NCBI GenBank assembly: GCA_024403375.1 | Contig: JAKSRZ010000002.1 | Span: 1-62,847, forward strand | Length of the DNA stretch: 62,847 nt | Direction: 5' to 3' | Source: Lachnospiraceae bacterium | GTDB lineage: Bacteria; Bacillota; Clostridia; Lachnospirales; Lachnospiraceae | Shown: one piece after another, positions 10,443 through 16,919 of the stretch | How the letters are laid out: the number at the start of each line of letters is the position of its first letter | How positions within the stretch are numbered: the first letter of the stretch is position 1 | Translations under genes and position numbers: made by a program | Notes under the pieces: generated by a model | Database searches by the model: none | Seen by the model: only the letters and a program-made list of their open reading frames with translations | Told to the model about the DNA's origin: nothing

Positions 10443-10503
10443 CAAAAACCCCTTGATTTCTCGTCGTTTTATGTCAATTTTATACAAATTTTAGACAATA
10501 TTA

Positions 10504-10531
10504 GGGGGTGCATCAAATCAAGTGCACCCCC
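10504..10531 (-). terminator. Hairpin downstream of the AAA+ gene, probable terminator
   Basis: A perfect 9-bp inverted repeat (GGGGGTGCA and TGCACCCCC) with a 10-nt loop lies 14 nt beyond the AAA+ stop codon. Only an AT-rich stretch follows on the minus strand, without a real U-run, so termination may be partial and let the vWA operon be read through. Confidence 0.5.
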
Positions 10532-10544
10532 ACGAATTATTTCA

Positions 10545-12542
10545 TCATGTAAAACCGATTTTTCTGGTCTTTGTATCCGGTGCGGGCTTTGCAATCTGGA
10601 TAGTTTCAGCGGCATTTTCGAAGTCTTCTCCGGTAAGCACAATATCCTTGCGGTCCGCATTCTGGCAACGTGCAACAGCCTTGCCCCAGGCACGTTCGTA
10701 AAGGTTTCTTGAGAAGCGGGCGTTACCGAAGCTCTCGGCCTCAAAGACTTCGTCAGGAAGGCTGTTGAAGTAGTCTCTGGCCTTCTTTTCGTAATCCTCG
10801 TCAATTTCGAAGTTCTGTGTAGACATGGAAATGAAAATGTCTGCCAGTTGCTCTCTTGAATAGTTGGGGAATGTTATTGTGTAAGGAATTCTGCTGGGAA
10901 GTCCTGAGTTTGCTCTGAGGAGCTCATCCATATCCGATGTATATCCTGCCATGATTACGATAAAGTCATCTGCATGGTTTTCCATTTCTGCAATAAGTGC
11001 ATCGATGGCTTCCTTGCCATAATCATTGCGGGAACCTCCGTTGTAAATGGCGTACGCTTCATCAAGGAAAAGAACCGATCCGTATGCATCGCGGCAGATT
11101 CCAACAGTTTTGGGAGTAGTCTGTCCCACATACTCTGCGCACAGGTCACGTCCCTTATGCTCACAGAACTTGCCGATTCTGAGTACGCCTTCTTCTTTGA
11201 GGATCTTCGCGAGAATTCTTGCAACGGTTGTTTTACCTGTACCTGCGTTTCCCACAAAGCGAACGTGCATACAAGGCATTTTCATGTTCTGCTTCTTGGC
11301 GAACTTAATCTGGTTTACATACTCCTTAATCTGACTTGCAACGCCTTCAATGCCCTTAAGATCGGCCAGGAGTTCCCATCCGCTCTTATCACCGTCCTGA
11401 AGCTCGATTCCGTTAGTCATTTTCTTAATGTTTTCAAGGGTAATCTTCTTTTCCTTCAGGCCATTAAGCGCATTGGTAAACTGCGCACAACGAATCATAT
11501 CGTTACTGATTCTCTTAACTGTATGTCCCCAATAGAAGAATCCGTCATTCATTTCTTCGTAGATTCTGTTATCGAAAACGTTCCATACGCCTTCTTCGTA
11601 CTCATAACCAAACTCAGCAAATACGTTCTTTGCGATGTCGTGCATCTCTTCCATTGTGTATGGAGGAATTACCACGGTACGAACTGAGAGAATGTCCGAA
11701 ATGTCGGTTGCAGTCTGGCGAATCAGGGAAGCAGACTCATAGGGCATTTTGAAAACGAAGATGGCCTTTGTTTTGTCTCCTGCAATTTTTCTCAGGAAAT
11801 CCTTCATAGGCTGAGTGTCGGTTTTCTTAAGCCATCTTGATATATCAATGCAAATAATACACTTCTTGTCTTCTGCGTGATTTCTTACGTTAGAAGCCGA
11901 AGTTGCGAGCTTCTCTTCGCAGTCCTTGTCTGCAGGGTCCACCAGATTGGTACGAATCACCTTGCTCTTACCATCAAAAAGCCCGTCCTCAATAAGCTGC
12001 TGAGAAAGAAGGTCCATTTGATTTGTAAAACCACAGCCGGAATTCTCTGCAAAAAGGTAGCATTCGGATCTGAAAATATCATATGTTTTATTTTCCAGAA
12101 CTGCAGGCGCCACCAGATGAAGTTCATCGCACAATTCCTTGAACGCATTGGCTCCGACCAGTTCCTTAATAAGCTGAGGTGCAGGAATCTCCGGCTCTTC
12201 TTCCGCCTCAGCTTCCTTGTCTGCAGGTGCCTCAGCAGGTTTGCCCGTCGGTACCTTTTCTGACTTAGCTTCAGGTTTTTCCTTACCCTCTACTTCAATT
12301 TCATAGAATTTATCAAATCCGTCACCTTTGAAATTAGCTTCGATAATTTCTTTTATGCTATTCTTTACTTCCCCCTGATCGGTTCCGTCTTCAAAGGAGA
12401 ATTCACAAGTGTCGCTGTCACTGTTTGCCTCGACACAATTAAATTTTTCTCTGACAAGTCTTACCAGCTTACCTGCCGCAAAAGCATTAATGCCGGATCC
12501 GGAGTACATCCATCCGGCGTTGAAAACAACTTTAACTTTCAT
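10545..12542 (-). CDS. CbxX/CfqX-type AAA+ ATPase with degenerate first AAA domain
   Basis: This 665-residue ATPase has a CbxX/CfqX-type AAA+ domain at residues 395-640. Walker A is GNAGTGKT (431-438) and Walker B is VLFLDEAYA (about 491-499); a sensor/arginine-finger region follows. Residues 160-350 look like a second AAA fold without a P-loop: 'GCGFTNQM' stands in place of Walker A, and 'CIICIDI' and 'IFVFKMPY' resemble Walker B and sensor 1. Residues 1-70 form a small alpha/beta domain, joined by an Ala/Glu/Pro-rich linker (80-120). The start ATG has only a weak upstream GGAAG. A protein of the same architecture is encoded at 38334-40247. Remodelling of a partner, perhaps the vWA or tubulin-like protein, is inferred from context. 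Confidence 0.9.
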   Translation of the reverse strand: MKVKVVFNAGWMYSGSGINAFAAGKLVRLVREKFNCVEANSDSDTCEFSFEDGTDQGEVKNSIKEIIEANFKGDGFDKFYEIEVEGKEKPEAKSEKVPTGKPAEAPADKEAEAEEEPEIPAPQLIKELVGANAFKELCDELHLVAPAVLENKTYDIFRSECYLFAENSGCGFTNQMDLLSQQLIEDGLFDGKSKVIRTNLVDPADKDCEEKLATSASNVRNHAEDKKCIICIDISRWLKKTDTQPMKDFLRKIAGDKTKAIFVFKMPYESASLIRQTATDISDILSVRTVVIPPYTMEEMHDIAKNVFAEFGYEYEEGVWNVFDNRIYEEMNDGFFYWGHTVKRISNDMIRCAQFTNALNGLKEKKITLENIKKMTNGIELQDGDKSGWELLADLKGIEGVASQIKEYVNQIKFAKKQNMKMPCMHVRFVGNAGTGKTTVARILAKILKEEGVLRIGKFCEHKGRDLCAEYVGQTTPKTVGICRDAYGSVLFLDEAYAIYNGGSRNDYGKEAIDALIAEMENHADDFIVIMAGYTSDMDELLRANSGLPSRIPYTITFPNYSREQLADIFISMSTQNFEIDEDYEKKARDYFNSLPDEVFEAESFGNARFSRNLYERAWGKAVARCQNADRKDIVLTGEDFENAAETIQIAKPAPDTKTRKIGFT

Positions 12543-12583
12543 ACGCTTCCACTTCCTTATCCAAATCTTTCATCTTCAAAAGA

Positions 12584-12619
12584 AAAACCTGCCGGCATTT
12601 CTTGTTACTGGCAGGTTTT
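12584..12619 (-). terminator. Rho-independent terminator after the YbjN-like gene
   Basis: AAAACCTGCC pairs with GGCAGGTTTT, and the minus-strand transcript then reads TTTTTCTTTT. It lies between the YbjN-like stop and the AAA+ start codon, only about 40 nt before the latter. The AAA+ gene must therefore rely on read-through or on a promoter I cannot see. Confidence 0.8.
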
Positions 12620-12643
12620 AAATTATTATTGTGTTAAGGGCAA

Positions 12644-13032
12644 TCAGCTCCAGAGAGCCTTCATGAATTCAGGATATGCATTATCTGCAATTCCTACAAT
12701 CTTGCCGATAAGTCGGTAAACTTCTTCGCCTGTGGAGTTCAGGTCAAGGATTGCATCGTCTTCGCAGTTAATGTAGAGTTCGGAGTCGATAGTAAACTTG
12801 CATTATTAACTGCAACAAGCATCTTTGCGAACTTATCTTCAGGAACCTTGATAAGGTTGTAAGCTCTTAAGGAAACCATATTTTCGCCATCTTCATCAAA
12901 AATGACAAGAGTACGGATGCTGCTGATGTTATCTGCACTGTAGCTTACAGCCAGGCAACGCTCATCTTTTACTTCATACTTGATTCCCTTTGCGTCAAAA
13001 AATGCTCTGCATTCATCAAAATACTTACCCAT
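12644..13032 (-). pseudogene. YbjN-like small protein, frameshifted
   Basis: The first ORF (from 13032, good AAGGAG site) encodes about 75 residues of a YbjN-like fold: 'MGKYFDECRAFFDAKGIKY', then 'LVIFDEDGENMVSLRAYN' and 'FAKMLVAVNNA'. It then slips out of frame near 12796-12803 and stops at 12739. In another frame the expected C-terminal part continues ('KFTIDSELYINCEDDAIL' to 'AYPEFMKALWS') and stops at 12644. The full span is 389 bp, not a multiple of three, so one base is missing or two are extra, perhaps with a small deletion. YbjN-type proteins are small and of poorly defined regulatory or chaperone-like role. It has its own promoter and terminator. It could be a true pseudogene or an assembly error. 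Confidence 0.7.
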
Positions 13033-13070
13033 AATTGTTCTCCTTTGCTTAAAAAAGAATGTCGTTGGTT

Positions 13071-13099
13071 ATTATATCTAACAAAAATGTTAGAATCAA
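13071..13099 (-). promoter_or_regulatory. Promoter of the YbjN-like gene with perfect palindromic operator in the spacer
   Basis: On the minus strand the -35 is TTGATT (13094-13099) and the -10 is TATAAT (13071-13076), with a 17-bp spacer. The sequence TCTAACAAAAATGTTAGA (13077-13094, plus strand) is a perfect inverted repeat with 7-bp arms and a 4-bp centre. It fills the whole spacer. A repressor binding there would block RNA polymerase. The same core occurs at 10414-10442. Confidence 0.75.
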
Positions 13100-13195
13100 T
13101 AAATAAACTATTACCATTTCAAATCTCTTTGATTTGATATCTCCATTATACTTACGATTGGCCGCAAAAACATATACCGGTAGTTTAAAACTTCC

Positions 13196-13224
13196 TTGCA
13201 TATGAAAAAAATGAAGGCTACAAT
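13196..13224 (+). promoter_or_regulatory. Promoter of the TIR-like/protease pair
   Basis: TTGCAT (13196-13201), a 17-bp spacer and TACAAT (13219-13224) lie 30 bp upstream of the first ATG. AAAGGAGG stands at correct spacing before that ATG. The promoter faces away from the YbjN-like promoter about 100 bp to the left. Confidence 0.65.
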
Positions 13225-13253
13225 ATATTTATGTGTGTGTAAAGGAGGTTTCC

Positions 13254-14339
13254 ATGGCTGATAATCCGTATATTTATTCCATATATGCAAAAGAAGATTT
13301 TCCGAAAATTGATAATATTCTTTTAGGTCTCTACAAAAAAGGAATTGCCAGCAAGTCTCTGGAAGATGCAACATCCGTAGGGCCTGAAAAGCTCATTGCC
13401 GAAAGCAAGCTCGTGCTTCTTGTCATTTCCGAAAACCTTTATGGTGATGAGGTTGCACTTAAGCAGCTTAGTCTTGCAGAAAAAGCCGACAGTCATATTG
13501 TTCCCTACTTTCTGGAGAACGCAGATAACCTCTCTCTTCCGCTCACACTGTGGCGTCAGATTGATGGCTCCGCTTCTATTCCCGCCTATACATATTCCGC
13601 GGAAAAGGATATTCTGGAACGTGCTTTTTCCGAAATATCTCCTTTCCTTGAAAACACCGCCAAATCAGGCAAGCGTGCCGGCAGATTTTTCTTTTTGGGT
13701 GCTCTGGCAATTATATGCTTCACCATCATAGCCGTCCGTTTCTTTAAACCTAAGAACGAAGACCTTACCCTTGATGTCAAAAGAATTCAGGATTCTGTCG
13801 TTTCCGTGTATACCGTTGATGAATCCGGAGAATTGTTTATGAATACGGGCTTTTTTGTTAACAGCACTGGGTATCTGCTCACCTGCATAAGCCCCCTGGA
13901 TACTGACGAAGCACTTATTAAATTTCCTGATGGCAGCATTGTGGACGCCACATTGGTAGATAAAGATACGAAGCAAGGAATTGCCCTTTATCTGGCAGAG
14001 GTTGAAGGGTGCCAATATCTTCCTCTTGAATTGTCAGAGTTTTCAGTAGGTGACGAGATTTTTGCCGCAGGATACCCTGATTCAGTATCCTACACTCTTA
14101 CCAACGGAATTGTCAGCAATACAAAACATATTGATGAAGAGGATAATACTGCTTACTTTTTCTTTACTGCAGCCAGCTCAGAGTACAGTTTTGGCGGTCC
14201 TGTCATAACAAAAGAAGGCAAGGTTATCGGTATGGTTTCCAAGAAGTACCAGGAGGCAGAAAATGTAAACCTTGCAAAACGTTCCTACTACCTGAAAAAG
14301 CTGTTGGACGCCAATAAAGTATCATATTCCAAGAGGTAA
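13254..14339 (+). CDS. TIR-like/TM/trypsin-like pseudoprotease
   Basis: The ATG at 13254 is chosen over an in-frame ATG 21 bp upstream because AAAGGAGG lies between them. The 361-residue product has a TIR-like N-terminal domain (1-130, 'YIYSIYAKEDF', 'LVLLVISENLYGDEVALKQL'), one TM segment (about 145-164) and a trypsin-like beta-barrel domain (175-361). Aligned by eye to the next protein, all three catalytic residues are gone: the His site reads 'LLTCISPL', the Asp site 'QGIALY' and the Ser site 'SEYSFGGP' where GNSGGP is expected. It is thus a predicted inactive paralogue. Only 3 bp separate it from its active partner, which suggests an obligate pair. A sensor or regulatory subunit is inferred. 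Confidence 0.85.
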   Translation: MADNPYIYSIYAKEDFPKIDNILLGLYKKGIASKSLEDATSVGPEKLIAESKLVLLVISENLYGDEVALKQLSLAEKADSHIVPYFLENADNLSLPLTLWRQIDGSASIPAYTYSAEKDILERAFSEISPFLENTAKSGKRAGRFFFLGALAIICFTIIAVRFFKPKNEDLTLDVKRIQDSVVSVYTVDESGELFMNTGFFVNSTGYLLTCISPLDTDEALIKFPDGSIVDATLVDKDTKQGIALYLAEVEGCQYLPLELSEFSVGDEIFAAGYPDSVSYTLTNGIVSNTKHIDEEDNTAYFFFTAASSEYSFGGPVITKEGKVIGMVSKKYQEAENVNLAKRSYYLKKLLDANKVSYSKR

Positions 14340-14342
14340 CAT

Positions 14343-15389
14343 ATGAAAAATACCCCTTACGCATTTGCCCTATATTCCGACGAAGATTATGAAGCTGTGG
14401 ACGATATTTTTCTCACGCTGTACAAGCATAATCTGCCCATAAAGTCCCCCGGCGATTTTCCTCCCGATGAACTTCGAAACGGTATCGGGAACAGCAAAGT
14501 TGTTCTCTTGATACTATCAGACACTCCATTAGATAATCCTGCTAAAGAGCTCCTTAATGAAGCCATAGCTAATCGCGTTCCGATTATCCCATACCTTCTC
14601 ACGGAGGAAGCAATTTCCGCCATATCCCCGGAGCTCAGGCGAAAAAGCCTTTCTTCCATAAGAGCCTACGAATATGCCGAACCTTCCGCTCTCGCCGCAA
14701 AAACAGAGCAGATCTTACGTCGATATATAACGATTAAAGAAAAAAAGCCCATGAGAACGGCAAGTATAGCTCTGGCCATAATGGCACTTATTGCCATAAG
14801 CGTCATTCTCAACACGAAAAATGCCGACCGGAAGCGTATTGAGCATCTAAGGCAGGCAACCGTTCAGGTAATGGCCTACAATAAAGGCGAGGAATATATG
14901 TCCACAGGAAGCGGATTCTTTATTGATGACAAGGGCCACATCGCCACCAACTACCATGTAATAGACGGGAAGGAGCACTATTATATTGCCCTTACAGATA
15001 CCGGAAGACAAAAGACAGCAGAAGTAGTCACTTACAATACTGAGTATGACATTGCCATTCTCCGCGTAAGCACAGACTCCTCTCAGCCCTTTCTCACCCT
15101 GGCGGACACCGCTCCTGAAATCGGAGATACCGTCTATGATGCAGGCTATCCCAAAAGTATCGACCTTGTAATATCAAAGGGAGTCATAAGCAACACAGAA
15201 TTCCGTGACGTCAACAGCAAAATTCCCTACTACATAATGACCTGCCCCGCCACCAGCGGAAACAGCGGCGGGCCCGTTGTAAACAAAAAAGGTGAAGTCA
15301 TCGGCATCGCCACCGCAAAGGTATTCGGCACCGAAAACTTCAACCTTGTAAGGCCGGTAAAATATTTAAAAAGAGTTATTGATGAATAA
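14343..15389 (+). CDS. TIR-like/TM/trypsin-like serine protease, triad intact
   Basis: The 348-residue product has a TIR-like domain (1-130, 'YAFALYSDEDYEAVDDIF', 'KVVLLILSDTPLDNPAKELL'), one TM segment (about 138-157) and an HtrA/trypsin-like protease domain (170-348). The triad is visible: His205 in 'ATNYHVI', Asp236 in 'YDIAIL' and Ser308 in 'SGNSGGPVV'. No PDZ domain follows, unlike DegP/HtrA proteins. With the N-terminus inside, the protease would lie outside the cell membrane; the opposite topology would put it in the cytosol, and the sequence does not settle this. An AAGAGG site precedes the ATG, and the gene follows its inactive paralogue by 3 bp. A strong terminator follows the stop. 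Confidence 0.88.
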   Translation: MKNTPYAFALYSDEDYEAVDDIFLTLYKHNLPIKSPGDFPPDELRNGIGNSKVVLLILSDTPLDNPAKELLNEAIANRVPIIPYLLTEEAISAISPELRRKSLSSIRAYEYAEPSALAAKTEQILRRYITIKEKKPMRTASIALAIMALIAISVILNTKNADRKRIEHLRQATVQVMAYNKGEEYMSTGSGFFIDDKGHIATNYHVIDGKEHYYIALTDTGRQKTAEVVTYNTEYDIAILRVSTDSSQPFLTLADTAPEIGDTVYDAGYPKSIDLVISKGVISNTEFRDVNSKIPYYIMTCPATSGNSGGPVVNKKGEVIGIATAKVFGTENFNLVRPVKYLKRVIDE

Positions 15390-15395
15390 AGACAT

Positions 15396-15426
15396 GGCAG
15401 GAGTTCATTGCTCCTGCCGTTTTTTT
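15396..15426 (+). terminator. Rho-independent terminator of the protease pair
   Basis: GGCAGGAG pairs with CTCCTGCC across a 7-nt loop and is followed by a run of seven T. The hairpin may also serve the convergent gene that ends at 15425, though its U-run is poor on that strand. Confidence 0.85.
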
Positions 15427-16888
15427 ACTCCAATCTGAAATCACTTAACACAGCCACACCGTAGGGCATGCCCTCAGTCCTTTCGTCCACTGCACTCCAC
15501 TGAATCTTTAGATTCCTCACTCCGCGCAGGTCTATGTCCGCCTCCACCGGCTGCATATCCTTCGAAAGAATTCCGCTCTGATATATCTCTTTACCATCTG
15601 CAAAAAATCTCACAACCACGGGCCTTGTGGCTCCTTCGCACATACCATAAGAAATAGTGCCTTTTAATCTCTTATACTCCAGACCACAGTTCAAAATATA
15701 ATATGGCACTCGCTCTTCTTCCGGTATGGTCTCATCAGGTTCCTCCGGATCCACCTGTACAAGGCTTGTTGCACAGATCCGTCTGACACCCTTACTGTCG
15801 TAACAGGTTTTCACAACAACCTGTCCGTACTCGCTGTTTTTAACCACCGACAACTCATCAAGGAACTGTGCCGGCTCCTGTCTGCGTCTCTCCATATCCT
15901 TTATACGAGTCTGTTCCTCAAGATCCGGATTCACAGAGATCGCTTCCTTGCTTATTACAATCATAGGTCTTACGCCAAATCTCTTTTCGTTGGCCCAGGT
16001 GCCTATAGGATTTATCACGCCTTCCACGTCAGCATACTGGAAACTGTTAAGGGCTCCTGCACCGTCTCGAAGCCATGCATTTCCTGAATTCTCATGGGTA
16101 TAAGGAATTCGCTCACCATAAATACCACGAGCCATCGCAAAATCGCTGGCTGCAGAGTACCCAAAGTCAGGTACGTCCTTTTCCACTGTGGAAAGAAGAT
16201 AATCATCTTCCATCGAAACTAAGAACATGTACTGTCCCAGTCCCTCTGTTGTAACAATCCTTCCATTATCGTCAGTAGTAATCTTATATAAGTTCTTAAG
16301 GTCATCACTTGAAAATGCTTCCTTTACAATTCCGATGTTGTTCACTCCAAGTCCTGTTTTTCCGTTCAGAAAAGCATTGACATAAGAATTATCCCAGGTA
16401 ACCTGTGTCTCTACTTCAAAATTGTACGGTACACAATCAAGAATATTTTCAGCCAGGCAGAACACCTTGTCCCCGTCTATGGTTACAACCCGCCAAAGAA
16501 TAGGCTCAAAAACGAAGTATCTGTAGTCCTCCGAAGACCAGTCATAATAGTGTTCCGAAATCTCTCCACTTTCAGCAAAATGATTATAGACAACATTCTC
16601 AGCATTGATTCTGCAGTATTTGAAGCCATCTACCGTGGCAATTCCTCGCACATAGTTTGCATTAATAATATCATCCGTTAAGGAATCCCCCTTAACTTCT
16701 TTCTGAGGATAGTATCCGAAACTTATGATGCTCTCATAAACATCCGTCATAACCGGACGTCCGGAAAGTCGGTTCTTTGTTCTGAAAAGCATTGGCAGAA
16801 TGATGATTGCAAACACCACAAGCACAATTACTACCGCTATAATCGCAGCCGCAGGATTTTCTTTTTTTGTTCTGGAACTCAAAATCAT
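15425..16888 (-). CDS. Membrane-anchored DUF6273/NPCBM-like protein
   Basis: This 487-residue protein has one N-terminal TM segment (about 14-33) and then an extracellular region. Residues 60-310 match the pattern of DUF6273 domains common in Lachnospiraceae: 'FEPILWRVV', 'VFCLAENILDCVPYN', 'YVNAFLNG' and 'FGVRPMIVIS'. The last 130 residues resemble an NPCBM carbohydrate-binding-like module ('LKGTISYG', 'VRFFADGKEIYQSG', 'LRGVRNLKIQWSA'). The ATG follows AGGAGG at good spacing. It is the last gene of the TIR/RyR operon, 31 bp after the TIR-TIR-TPR gene. Its outward-facing binding modules suggest surface sensing, which is inferred. Confidence 0.75.
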   Translation of the reverse strand: MILSSRTKKENPAAAIIAVVIVLVVFAIIILPMLFRTKNRLSGRPVMTDVYESIISFGYYPQKEVKGDSLTDDIINANYVRGIATVDGFKYCRINAENVVYNHFAESGEISEHYYDWSSEDYRYFVFEPILWRVVTIDGDKVFCLAENILDCVPYNFEVETQVTWDNSYVNAFLNGKTGLGVNNIGIVKEAFSSDDLKNLYKITTDDNGRIVTTEGLGQYMFLVSMEDDYLLSTVEKDVPDFGYSAASDFAMARGIYGERIPYTHENSGNAWLRDGAGALNSFQYADVEGVINPIGTWANEKRFGVRPMIVISKEAISVNPDLEEQTRIKDMERRRQEPAQFLDELSVVKNSEYGQVVVKTCYDSKGVRRICATSLVQVDPEEPDETIPEEERVPYYILNCGLEYKRLKGTISYGMCEGATRPVVVRFFADGKEIYQSGILSKDMQPVEADIDLRGVRNLKIQWSAVDERTEGMPYGVAVLSDFRLE

Positions 16889-16919
16889 TTTTATTCCTCC
16901 TGTCCCGAAAACATGCTTC

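Noticed and set aside
10974-11687. 237-codon plus-strand ORF
   Set aside because: It lies wholly antisense to the AAA+ gene, with no ribosome site and no recognisable protein. It is a shadow of the codon pattern.
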